Shown here one piece after another: positions 44,061 to 51,884 of a stretch of 64,000 nt of DNA. Source of the DNA: CAYRDC01 sp964422925 (GTDB taxonomy: Bacteria > Bacteroidota > Bacteroidia > Chitinophagales > S012-47); contig CAYRDC010000003.1 in assembly GCA_964422925.1 (NCBI GenBank), positions 1 through 64,000 of the forward strand. Reading direction: 5' to 3'. A program made the position numbers and the translations under genes. Every line of letters begins with the position of its first letter. The stretch's first letter is position 1. The notes below the pieces were generated by a model. It searched no databases. It saw nothing but the letters and a program-made list of their open reading frames with translations, and had not been told where the DNA came from.

Positions 44061-44400
44061 CCTTTGGGAAGGGATTGTCCGAATAGGTGATTTCCCGGGC
44101 CGTGAAACCCGCGTCTTTCACAATCTTTTTCAGTTGTTCCTCAGAGGGCAGGTCGTTTTTAGGAACGGAGAAAGTGGCGAACCCATGCTCCACGCTGATA
44201 AACAAATCCCCGGCCCCCTCCAGTTTTTTCAGGTTCTTTTCCAGCCCGTACGCGCAGAAAGGGCAGGACAGGCCGTCCACCGTGATCCTGATATAGACTT
44301 TTTCCGGTGATTGTTGCGCGCTGGCGGGATATGGCGCGTGGAAAAGAGCCGTGACCAGCAAAACCATTGCGATGATTCCGGATCGTATCGTTGCTTTCAT
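44050..44400 (-). CDS. Periplasmic heavy-metal-associated (HMA-like) protein
   Basis: The 116-residue protein has a signal peptide (about 1-28, ending in ASAQ) and one HMA fold with a CPFC metal site (VDGLSCPFCAYGLEKNLKKL), which differs from the GMTCxxC of MerP. It lies 11 bp after the outer-membrane gene and overlaps the lipoprotein gene by 11 bp. A metal carrier role is inferred. Confidence 0.85.
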   Translation of the reverse strand: MKATIRSGIIAMVLLVTALFHAPYPASAQQSPEKVYIRITVDGLSCPFCAYGLEKNLKKLEGAGDLFISVEHGFATFSVPKNDLPSEEQLKKIVKDAGFTAREITYSDNPFPKDED

Positions 44401-44411
44401 GATAGTAAACC

Positions 44412-45167
44412 TTAAATGTGTAATTCAATCGTCATTTTGTAATTGGTTTCGGGCTTATCGGCAAACTTGTTGTTCCATATACCAAACTGAACACCGCCCC
44501 GGAATGCAAAATTGCGATAAGTGAAAAAGAAAGTAGGGGCTACCGCGAGGTTTGAGCCTCCGCTTTGGGCTATTTTGTCGCCATTCAGGAAGGATTTGCG
44601 GAAATGGTTTCCCGTGGTTTCCAGGAAAAAAACCACATCGGGTTTGTAATAATCGACCCGGTGTGGCCGGTAACCGATGCTTATATTCCATTGCCATTGA
44701 TTGCCGGGTTTCAGCGTATCGCCTGTGAATTTCATGGCGTATCCCCCGGTGGCGAACCAGTAAAGTTTCAGGGCTTCCTGCCCCGCGGTAAGGGCCAGGT
44801 TCAACACGGTGGGCTGCCCGTTACCGGCCGGAAAGTCGATTTTTGAAATAAAGGAACTTTGGAAACTGGCTCCCCGCCTTGTTTTCAGCCAGAACCGGTA
44901 TTTGCTCTTCAGGTTAAACCCGTCATATTGGTACCGGCCGTTTTCGAGTTTCCAGGGCGATTCGGCAATCAGTGTCCAGCTGCGGGTTATACCGTATCCC
45001 AGGGCATATTCTGTTTCAAATGCTGATCCCGACCAGTTCAGGGTAAGGTGCGGGGCAAACCCGTTTTTATACAATACGTGTGGCCCGAAGCCGTAAAGGG
45101 GTTCGTGCGCCCGGACCATACCGGCCGACAGCCATGCCATGAGCCATATGATGAAATATTTTTTCAT
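44412..45167 (-). CDS. Outer-membrane protein in the metal operon
   Basis: The 251-residue protein has a signal peptide (about 1-20) followed by HEPLYGFGPHVLYKNG and alternating strands that suggest a beta-barrel (YALGYGITRSWTLIAESPW, YRFWLKTRRGASFQSSFISKIDFPAG, FFFTYRNFAFRGGVQFGIWNN). His residues near the mature N-terminus could bind metal. ATG 45167 is chosen at the start of the signal peptide. It begins 84 bp after merA and continues the same strand. No named family recognised. Confidence 0.75.
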   Translation of the reverse strand: MKKYFIIWLMAWLSAGMVRAHEPLYGFGPHVLYKNGFAPHLTLNWSGSAFETEYALGYGITRSWTLIAESPWKLENGRYQYDGFNLKSKYRFWLKTRRGASFQSSFISKIDFPAGNGQPTVLNLALTAGQEALKLYWFATGGYAMKFTGDTLKPGNQWQWNISIGYRPHRVDYYKPDVVFFLETTGNHFRKSFLNGDKIAQSGGSNLAVAPTFFFTYRNFAFRGGVQFGIWNNKFADKPETNYKMTIELHI

Positions 45168-45251
45168 GTTACTGCAAAAATTGCTAAAGTCCAAACACAT
45201 ACGGAAAGTGAAAAGGGGCGCATACGGAACTCTTTCCGGATACCGCCATTT

Positions 45252-46952
45252 TCAAGTCGCGCAACAGCTTAATTCCGCAATGTCCTTTTTGAAAGTGACA
45301 GCCGCCAATTTGATTCCTTCCGACAAAGTAAGATACGGATGAAAACTTTCAGCTAGTTCGGTGACAGAAATCCCGTATTTAATGGCTAAACTTACTTCCA
45401 TGACCAGTTCACCGCCTTCCGGAGCAACAATTCTCGCGCCCAATAGTTGATCAGTTTCCGGGTTCCGGATCAGTTTTATAAAACCCCTGGTGTCCAGGGC
45501 CGAGGCTGCCCGCGGTACTTCCTGTAAAGGAAGTTTTGATATCTCGTAGGGGAGGCCTTGTTTTTCGGCTTGGTGCTCATCCATTCCCACACCGGCTACC
45601 TGCGGATCGGTGAAAATCACCCAGGGCATGCCGGTATAATCGGCTTTCCGATTCAGACCTTCAAAAGCATTTTGAACAGCTATCTTACCCTCATAGGCGG
45701 CCGTGTATACAAAGGGCGGGTTGGGATTGCAGTCTCCCACCGCGTAAATACCAGGCACATTGGTTTCAAGGAATTTGTTCACTTTTATGTGGCCGCTTGC
45801 AAGGGTGTCTACCCGGGCTTTATCCAGCCCAAGGGTTGAAGTATTGGGTTCGCGGCCAGCCGCAATAACAACTTTCCCGTTTTCGACAAATTCAACCAGC
45901 TGTTCGTTTTGCATGCCCTGCAGAACTACATGGTTTCCCTGTTGAACGGCTTTTGCCAGGCGAACGCCAGTGATTATTTCAATCCCTTCCTCTGTGAAAT
46001 ACTTTGCTAGTTCCCCGGCAATATCTTTAGACTGGGTCGGCAGGATACGGTTGTAGTATTCAATAATGCGCACTTTACTGCCAAATCGCCTGTAGGCCTG
46101 CGCGATTTCCAATCCAATGTATCCGCCCCCGATGATGGTAATGGATTCCGGAAGGGATTCCAGGTCAAAAAGCGTTTCATTGGTAAGATAACCAATTTCC
46201 CGTAGCCCCTCAACGGGCGGGACGGAAGTTTTGGAACCGGTGGCGATGATGAACTTATCAGCGGTGAATTCTTTCCCATCATTCAGCCGGATGGCATGAG
46301 GATCTGTAAACTTTGCCCACCCTTCAACCATGCTCAGGTGGGAAAATGTTTTAACCACGTCCTGATATTTTTTTTGTTGCATGCCTTTCACCAGTTCTTT
46401 TTTCTGGTGGAGGATTTTGTCATAATCCCAGCCAGGTTTATTCGGTTGTATTCCATCAAACGGTGAATGGCTTGCCTTGTGAATGCTTTCAGCGGCCCGA
46501 ATCAGGTGCTTTGAGGGTAGACAGCCTACATTCACGCAGGTACCTCCAATGGGTAGCCCGCCATTCACCATCAGGGTGGAAAGGCCAAGTTCATTGGCAT
46601 GAATTGCTGCGGAAAAGGCAGCGGACCCACCGCCAATGATGATCAAATCAAAACGTGTGGCTGTTGCCTTGCCTTCTTCCCCTGAATGGGTTATGCTTTT
46701 TACCCGGTAGTTTTTCGTGCTGTTAATAGCAGCTACTATTTCCTTTTCGGAAATATCCCGTCTGTTAAATGTAAATTCCCCCCGCCCGGTCTCGTAACTC
46801 ACCCTGGCAGCAATTATGCCTTTTTTCCGTTCTACCAGTTTTTCAATACTGGCGGCACAGTGATCACAGGTCATCCCTGTAATTTCAATTTTGACTTTTT
46901 TCACCGTTGTTCCGGGAAGATCTCTTCCCTGACTTTTCTTTAAAATTCCCAT
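45252..46952 (-). CDS. merA: Mercury(II) reductase with N-terminal HMA domain
   Basis: The 566-residue flavoenzyme reduces Hg(II) to volatile Hg(0) with NADPH. The N-terminal HMA domain carries GMTCDHC (C29, C32). The FAD site is DLIIIGGGSAA, the redox-active pair is C139/C144 (GGTCVNVGCLPSK), the NAD(P)H site is ITIIGGGYIGLE and AVGDC follows. The C-terminal mercury-binding cysteines C563-C564 are present in SCCAT, which separates MerA from dihydrolipoamide dehydrogenases. ATG 46952 follows an A-rich leader. It lies 110 bp after the merP-like gene. Confidence 0.96.
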   Translation of the reverse strand: MGILKKSQGRDLPGTTVKKVKIEITGMTCDHCAASIEKLVERKKGIIAARVSYETGRGEFTFNRRDISEKEIVAAINSTKNYRVKSITHSGEEGKATATRFDLIIIGGGSAAFSAAIHANELGLSTLMVNGGLPIGGTCVNVGCLPSKHLIRAAESIHKASHSPFDGIQPNKPGWDYDKILHQKKELVKGMQQKKYQDVVKTFSHLSMVEGWAKFTDPHAIRLNDGKEFTADKFIIATGSKTSVPPVEGLREIGYLTNETLFDLESLPESITIIGGGYIGLEIAQAYRRFGSKVRIIEYYNRILPTQSKDIAGELAKYFTEEGIEIITGVRLAKAVQQGNHVVLQGMQNEQLVEFVENGKVVIAAGREPNTSTLGLDKARVDTLASGHIKVNKFLETNVPGIYAVGDCNPNPPFVYTAAYEGKIAVQNAFEGLNRKADYTGMPWVIFTDPQVAGVGMDEHQAEKQGLPYEISKLPLQEVPRAASALDTRGFIKLIRNPETDQLLGARIVAPEGGELVMEVSLAIKYGISVTELAESFHPYLTLSEGIKLAAVTFKKDIAELSCCAT

Positions 46953-47062
46953 GTATTTTATTTTTTGCAGGCCCTTTGCGCGGCAGGGCGCCATGGTGAT
47001 GCTTCCTCACCAACTGGCCCGGACCATTCCGTACCGGTTGAGGTTCATTTCTATGTTTTGCG

Positions 47063-47434
47063 TTAGCGGCCGGGCGATTTTTCATCGCTGCTGTTTTCCA
47101 CTATTACCTCGGCCCGGTAGTTACCGCTTTTTTCCACAGTCGCGATGATTTCCTTTTCATTGGTTTTTTCCGGATCGTATGTAATGACCGCAATATCTCC
47201 GGGAAATTTTACTTCCTGTTTCAGCACTCCGTCCAGATTAGTGAGCGAAGCGGAAATGTGGCTGGCGCAGCCGGCACAAGTCATACCTGTTATTTTGAGC
47301 GTCACCGTTTTTTCCCCGCCTTTGAAGTTGCCAGAATAGTTAATAACAGCCGCTGTAACCTCGCCATTCCCCTGGATTGGTGCAATGACATATAAGACCA
47401 GCAACATGGTCGACAGGATGCGTATTTTTTTCAT
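47063..47434 (-). CDS. MerP-like periplasmic mercury-binding protein
   Basis: The 123-residue protein has a Sec signal peptide (about 1-22) and a HMA domain with GMTCAGCASHISASL. MerP collects Hg(II) in the periplasm and hands it to MerT. It stands between the MerT-MerP fusion and merA, so the operon encodes two periplasmic-side HMA modules. The extra C-terminal tail after YRAEV is short and polar. Confidence 0.9.
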   Translation of the reverse strand: MKKIRILSTMLLVLYVIAPIQGNGEVTAAVINYSGNFKGGEKTVTLKITGMTCAGCASHISASLTNLDGVLKQEVKFPGDIAVITYDPEKTNEKEIIATVEKSGNYRAEVIVENSSDEKSPGR

Positions 47435-47459
47435 CTTTTTGGTTTTTTGGGGTGAATGA

Positions 47460-48086
47460 TTATTGATTGTTTGTGATTTGGTAACCAGTTACCTTGTAGC
47501 CGGTTTCGTTGATTGCGGCTACTACATCGTCAATGGTGGATTTTGATTTATCGAACCTGATCCATGCCGTACCCTTGGCGTTGTCAGCGCTCACATCAAT
47601 AAATCCCGGCAACTGCGCAACCGCTTGCTTGACATGCTCTTCACAAGCCGAACAGGTCATTCCGGTAATCCGGAAATCAGCTTGCTGAATGTTTTGCGAT
47701 TCAACGACTACGATATTGGCTTTCGTAGCTGGATAAAAAACATACGAGTAATAAGGAAAGGCCAGCATCAGGGCTGCAAAAACGGTAACGATTCCCAAAA
47801 ACTTTTTGGATTGCCAGAAAGAAAGTTTTTCATTTTCTTCACAAGCGCAATCTATTTGTCCTGCTTTTTTCAGCTTCAGCTTCTGCCACCAGGCCAAGCT
47901 CAGTACCAAAACGGTAAACCCGGTTAAAAAAGGCCTGGCCGGTTCGAGCCAGGAAAAAGTGGCTGCTATCCCGCTGGTTCCCGCTATCAATGCCAGTACT
48001 GGTGTAATGCAGCACAATGAAGCCGCTATAGCTGTCAACAGGCCAGCGCCAATCAGTCCTTTGGAGGTTGTACTTTGTGTTTTCAT
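47460..48086 (-). CDS. MerT-MerP fusion mercuric ion transporter
   Basis: The 208-residue protein joins an inner-membrane MerT (three hydrophobic helices; C25-C26 in the first, the CAC pair C80/C82 on the cytoplasmic loop) to a C-terminal HMA domain (GMTCSACEEHVKQA, C145/C148), an arrangement known as MerTP. It moves Hg(II) into the cytoplasm for MerA. Its ATG overlaps the regulator stop by one base (TAATG), implying coupling. Confidence 0.93.
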   Translation of the reverse strand: MKTQSTTSKGLIGAGLLTAIAASLCCITPVLALIAGTSGIAATFSWLEPARPFLTGFTVLVLSLAWWQKLKLKKAGQIDCACEENEKLSFWQSKKFLGIVTVFAALMLAFPYYSYVFYPATKANIVVVESQNIQQADFRITGMTCSACEEHVKQAVAQLPGFIDVSADNAKGTAWIRFDKSKSTIDDVVAAINETGYKVTGYQITNNQ

Positions 48087-48490
48087 TATGAAATGGTTTG
48101 CAAATTATTTTGGGTAATTTGAATAAAAATGGGGTGCAAGGTCTCCAGACCTTCTTCAGTGATGCTGTAAAAAATAGTTTGTCCGATTTTTTGATCCCGA
48201 ACTAAACGGCCGTCTTTAAGTTTTCTCAGGTGCTGCGATACCGCTGAAACACTGGTATGCAGTATGTCGCTGAGGTCACAAACGCACAGTTGCTTTTCCT
48301 TAAACAGAAGATACAAGATTTTCAGACGGGTCTCATTCCCTGCAAGCGCCATCACTTTTGAATGCCTGGTAATGGACGCTGAGGAATTTGCAAGTATCCG
48401 TATGCAGGCGTTTATTTGTTCGACATCCGCGTACATCCGTATACACGTTTCCGCTGTTTTTACCGGTTTATTGGACAGGTTAATTCTCAT
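48086..48490 (-). CDS. ArsR/SmtB-family metal-responsive repressor
   Basis: The 134-residue winged-helix protein has NETRLKILYLLFKEKQLCVCDLSDILHTSVSAVSQHLRKLKDGRLV. The CVC pair (C69, C71) lies in the helix where ArsR-type sensors bind thiophilic metals; C16 and C29 in the N-terminal extension may complete a site. It heads the mer operon in place of MerR. An inverted repeat at 48514-48531 lies 23 bp before its ATG. Confidence 0.93.
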   Translation of the reverse strand: MRINLSNKPVKTAETCIRMYADVEQINACIRILANSSASITRHSKVMALAGNETRLKILYLLFKEKQLCVCDLSDILHTSVSAVSQHLRKLKDGRLVRDQKIGQTIFYSITEEGLETLHPIFIQITQNNLQTIS

Positions 48491-48502
48491 AAGCTTAGTT
48501 AA

Positions 48503-48537
48503 TTATTGCATAATTTTAGCAAAAACTAAAACAATAA
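48503..48537. promoter_or_regulatory. Operator candidate for the mer operon
   Basis: TTTTAG-CAAAAA-CTAAAA (48514-48531) is an inverted repeat with a 6 bp spacer, flanked by TTATTG (48503) and CAATAA (ending 48537). It lies just upstream of the ArsR gene and overlaps a weak -7-like sequence, so binding would block transcription. Confidence 0.5.
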
Positions 48538-48717
48538 ACCAGCGCTTTTCGGGAAAAGTTCACCGGTTTCAGATAAATCTTTCTTTTCTTTAGCTACACC
48601 AGAATTTATGTAATGATTATTTTTCTTCTCAGTAAGAAAGAAAGAAGAGTGAGCCGGGCAATTCGGGGCTTGGCCTTACTAATCAAGAGTGAAATCTAGT
48701 TTGCCACATCAATCGTA

Positions 48718-49218
48718 TTATTCGCCCGTGTTGGTACCTGATGAAATGTTCTTACTCCTCTCAATGGATTGCAAAGCCAGGTAGTTTAATCCAAATTTTT
48801 CAATACTTTGCAATTCGGTATCGAACTGGTCGTAGTGCCGTTCTTCATCAGCCACCAGGCCTTCAAACAGTTGCTTGGAGATGGCATCCGCGTTGGCGGA
48901 ACATTCGTTGGCCCAGAGGTTGTAGTCGCGGGCACTTTCTTCTTCCATTTTCCGGCCCAGCTCCAGCATTTCCTTCACACCGGTAATATTCTGCACCTTC
49001 ATGGCCGGTTCCATAATCACATCGCCTTTCAGGAACAGGATACGTTCGGCCAGTTTTTCGATATGGATCATTTCGTCAATGGCGGTTCGCCTGAACAGTC
49101 CGGCCAGCAGGTCGAACCCCTGGTCATCGCAATGGAAATGAAAGTACATATACTGGTGAATAGCACTCAGTTCATCGGCCAGGGCCTTGTTCAGTAATTC
49201 TATGCTTTTTTCGTGCAT
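48718..49218 (-). CDS. bfr: Bacterioferritin
   Basis: The 166-residue protein is a four-helix iron-storage subunit. Diiron ligands fit the family: E16 in DELSAIHQY, E49 and H52 in DEMIHIEKLAERILFLKGD, E92/E93 in MEEESARDYN and E125/H128 in ADEERHYDQ. M50 matches the haem-ligating Met of E. coli Bfr. The leader holds two overlapping palindromes (49239-49259). Confidence 0.93.
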   Translation of the reverse strand: MHEKSIELLNKALADELSAIHQYMYFHFHCDDQGFDLLAGLFRRTAIDEMIHIEKLAERILFLKGDVIMEPAMKVQNITGVKEMLELGRKMEEESARDYNLWANECSANADAISKQLFEGLVADEERHYDQFDTELQSIEKFGLNYLALQSIERSKNISSGTNTGE

Positions 49219-49238
49219 GGCAATTAATTTTTCTTAGA

Positions 49239-49259
49239 CGGACGGAACCGTCCGGTTCC
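49239..49259. repeat. Overlapping palindromes upstream of bfr
   Basis: CGGACGG-AA-CCGTCCG (49239-49254) and GGAACCG-TC-CGGTTCC (49244-49259) overlap and cannot both fold. They start 20 bp upstream of the bfr ATG. They could be an operator or alternative leader hairpins. Confidence 0.6.
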
Positions 49260-49307
49260 CGGCATGCAAGATAACAAAAGACGGCCGGAAACGCATCGAT
49301 TTTTGCT

Positions 49308-49754
49308 TTAATCCTGTGTGCCGTAGCCGATTTCAGGGCTGAGGGGGATTTTGCTCCGCATAAACAAGCCGCTGCCGGCAGCCAGGAGGCGGTCGCGGTC
49401 GTCAAAGAGTTCGGAGCGGGCGGCAATCATTTGGCGGGTCGTGGACTGTACCTTGCCGGTGGCGCGCAGAATGCCTTTGCTTACGGGTCGTAAAAGTTGA
49501 ATCTGGAAATTCACTGTCAGCACAAATACGTTTTTTACCAGGCTGTTGGCAGCAAAAAAGGCCGCATCGTCCAGGAGCCGGAAATACACCGATCCGTGCA
49601 CTCCCTTTGCCGCGTGGAGGTGTTGCTGGCGTACGGTCATTGTGATAAGCGAGCGCCCTTCATCCACCAGGAGGCTGGTGCCTGGATACAGGGCCTGCAC
49701 CGGGGCCGAAAGATACATCCGTTCCAGTTTGCGGTAATGGGCTTCCGGGTCCAT
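49308..49754 (-). CDS. Hotdog-fold thioesterase-like protein
   Basis: The 148-residue protein is a single hotdog domain of the PaaI/DUF4442 kind: AAKGVHGSVYFRLLDDAAFFAANS in the active-site helix (HGS in place of HGG), then VNFQIQLLRPVSKGILRATGKV. ATG 49754 is preferred to a TTG at 49769 that would overlap the upstream gene. It begins 1 bp after the PLP-enzyme gene, so the two are co-transcribed. Substrate unknown. Confidence 0.85.
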   Translation of the reverse strand: MDPEAHYRKLERMYLSAPVQALYPGTSLLVDEGRSLITMTVRQQHLHAAKGVHGSVYFRLLDDAAFFAANSLVKNVFVLTVNFQIQLLRPVSKGILRATGKVQSTTRQMIAARSELFDDRDRLLAAGSGLFMRSKIPLSPEIGYGTQD

Positions 49755-49755
49755 A

Positions 49756-51009
49756 TCAGGTTTTTTCAAGCGCCTGCCGGATATCGGTCATAAGGTCTTC
49801 CGGGTTTTCCAGTCCCACGGACAGGCGGATAAGTTTTTCAGTGATATTCATATGTTTTTTCTCCTCCGGGTCCACGTCCACGTGGGTCATGGTGGCCGGA
49901 TGTTCGGCCAGGGATTCGGTACTGCCGAGGCTAACGGCCAGTTTAATGAGCTTGAGATTGTTCAGGAACCGGAAAGCTTCGGCTTCTCCTCCCTTGATGT
50001 CGAAAGCTACCATAGCGCCCGGTGAGAGACATTGTTTTTCATAAATTTCCCGGGCCACCGGGTCGTGGAGCATCCCCAGGTAATACACCTGTTCCACTTT
50101 GGGATGATTGGCCAGGTATTCGGCAACAAACCGGGCGTTTTTTGTCTGGGTTTCCATACGTATTTTGAGGGTTTCCAGGCTGCGCAGCAGAAGCCAGCCG
50201 GTCCATGGATCGGCCATATTGCCCAGGAAAGTACGAAGGGTTTTCACCCGGGTTATCAGTTCTGCCCTTCCCAGGCAGGCCCCGGCAATCACATCGCTGT
50301 GTCCGCCAATGTATTTCGTGGCTGAGTACAAAACCAGGTCGGCTCCGTGGCGGATGGGATGCTGAAACACCGGCCCCAGGTAGGTATTGTCCACAGCCAG
50401 CAGTACGCGCCTGTCTGCGTTGCTGAACGCATCGGCAATTTCCCGGCACATGGCAATGTCAATCAACGCGTTGGTGGGATTGGCCGGGGTTTCGATATAA
50501 ATCATGCCCAGCTTATCGGCATGTCCTGATTCCCGGATCATGGCCATCAGGTCTTCCCGGCTTGTTTTCGGGCCGAAACCCTGTACATGAATGCCGAATT
50601 TGGTAAGCACATGTTTGATAAAATGATCGGTGCCTCCGTAAACAGGACTGCTGTGCACGAGCAGGTCGCCCGGCTGTAGGAATTCAAACAGCACGGTGGT
50701 GATGGCGCTCATGCCGCTTTCAAACACGGCACAGGCTTCTGCTCCATCCCATAAGCCAAGGCGGTCTTCCAGGATTTCCAGGTCGGGGTTGTTGATGCGG
50801 CTGTAGATCAGGCCCATTTGCTCATTGGGTCGCTGGTCCCGGTGCCCGTAGGCCACTTCGAAAAAGGCCTTGCCTTCTTCAGCTGTTTGGAACACGAAAG
50901 TAGAAGTCTGGAAGATCGGGCATTTTACCGCGCCTTCCGACCATTCGGGGCGGTATCCATAAGACATCATAAGGCTTTCGGGGCGCATGCCATGGGTTTC
51001 GTTTTTCAT
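49756..51009 (-). CDS. Cys/Met-metabolism PLP enzyme (cystathionine gamma-synthase / methionine gamma-lyase family)
   Basis: The 417-residue enzyme uses pyridoxal phosphate, bound by K232 in YSATKYIGGHSDVIAG. Other family motifs: YSRINNPDLEILEDRLGLWDGAEACAVFESGMSAI, IETPANPTN, VDNTYLGPVF, and SLGSTESLAEHPATMTH near the end. Sequence alone does not separate gamma-synthase from gamma-lyase; the loop insert YGHRDQRPNEQ hints at a distinct subgroup. Co-transcribed with the following thioesterase-like gene. Confidence 0.92.
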   Translation of the reverse strand: MKNETHGMRPESLMMSYGYRPEWSEGAVKCPIFQTSTFVFQTAEEGKAFFEVAYGHRDQRPNEQMGLIYSRINNPDLEILEDRLGLWDGAEACAVFESGMSAITTVLFEFLQPGDLLVHSSPVYGGTDHFIKHVLTKFGIHVQGFGPKTSREDLMAMIRESGHADKLGMIYIETPANPTNALIDIAMCREIADAFSNADRRVLLAVDNTYLGPVFQHPIRHGADLVLYSATKYIGGHSDVIAGACLGRAELITRVKTLRTFLGNMADPWTGWLLLRSLETLKIRMETQTKNARFVAEYLANHPKVEQVYYLGMLHDPVAREIYEKQCLSPGAMVAFDIKGGEAEAFRFLNNLKLIKLAVSLGSTESLAEHPATMTHVDVDPEEKKHMNITEKLIRLSVGLENPEDLMTDIRQALEKT

Positions 51010-51118
51010 AGTACCGGGTTTTGGCTGTGCCCCTAAAATAGTTCATTCTGTCCGGTTCGCGAATGATTTTTGCCGGATTTGAACCGGCCGTATTTTTCAG
51101 GCACCGGAATTGCAGGCT

Positions 51119-51550
51119 TCAGCGCACGAGCATGAGGCCATTGGAACGGATTTTCCCGGCCAGGTCGCCAATTGATTTACTGTAAAACAAGTTTTTCAGG
51201 TGGTCGCGTGAGGTTTGGAACTCCTCATGGATAGGGCAGGGGTTGTCATTGGAGCAATCCCCGAGCCCGAGTCCGCAGGTCTCGAAAAAGACAAGGCCGT
51301 CAATGGCTTCCACGATTTTAATCAGGGGTGTATCAAGGTTTTTCCCGGTCAGGTAAAATCCTCCGTTAGGCCCTTTGACCGATGACAGGATTTGTTTCAG
51401 GGTCAGCTCCTGGAGGATTTTGCTGAGGTAGGGCACGGGTATTTTCAGGGCTTCGGCCAGCTGCCGGCCCGGAATTTTTTGCCCTTCGCTGCCATGCACC
51501 GCCAGGTGCAGGACGGCCCGGATGGCATATTTACATTTTTGGGATAGCAT
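51119..51550 (-). CDS. Rrf2-family [Fe-S] regulator (NsrR/IscR-like)
   Basis: The 143-residue protein has a winged-helix N-domain (QKCKYAIRAVLHLAVHG, VPYLSKILQELTLKQILSSVKGPNGGFYL) and three cysteines C92, C99, C105 spaced like the [2Fe-2S] cluster ligands of IscR and NsrR. It would sense nitric oxide, redox or cluster status. It is the last gene of a tight four-gene operon, 10 bp after the MIP18-type gene. Confidence 0.92.
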   Translation of the reverse strand: MLSQKCKYAIRAVLHLAVHGSEGQKIPGRQLAEALKIPVPYLSKILQELTLKQILSSVKGPNGGFYLTGKNLDTPLIKIVEAIDGLVFFETCGLGLGDCSNDNPCPIHEEFQTSRDHLKNLFYSKSIGDLAGKIRSNGLMLVR

Positions 51551-51560
51551 ACGGTTTGGT

Positions 51561-51884
51561 TTACCGGTTATTCAATGCTTCGCGTCCTGCCGGGGTAATT
51601 CGGTCGGCCGTCCAGGGCGGATCCCAGGTCAGGTTAACCTTGACTTCATAGTCCGGAAAGTTGCGGGCTATGATCAAACGGACATCCTCCATAATTACAT
51701 CGCCCAGCGGACAGCCCGGAGAAGACAAGGTCATATCTATTGCTATTGCCGGAGTATCCTTCGAAATTCGGATATCATACACCAGGCCCAGGTCAATAAT
51801 GTTCACCATCAGTTCAGGATCGATAACTCCTTTCAGCAATTGCCGAATACGGGCTTTTATGTCATTATTCGGCCGGTTGTTCAT
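51561..51884 (-). CDS. MIP18/DUF59-type metal-sulfur cluster assembly factor
   Basis: The 107-residue protein has the DUF59 signature IDPELMVNIIDLGLVYDI and TLSSPGCPLGDVI with the conserved Cys, as in SufT/PaaD-type factors that help load Fe-S clusters. It overlaps the upstream membrane-protein gene by 20 bp, so it is translationally coupled. Confidence 0.92.
   Translation of the reverse strand: MNNRPNNDIKARIRQLLKGVIDPELMVNIIDLGLVYDIRISKDTPAIAIDMTLSSPGCPLGDVIMEDVRLIIARNFPDYEVKVNLTWDPPWTADRITPAGREALNNR

Noticed and set aside
45252..46952. Dihydrolipoamide dehydrogenase as the identity of the flavoprotein
   Set aside because: The N-terminal HMA domain, the C-terminal Cys-Cys pair and the mer neighbours identify it as mercury reductase.
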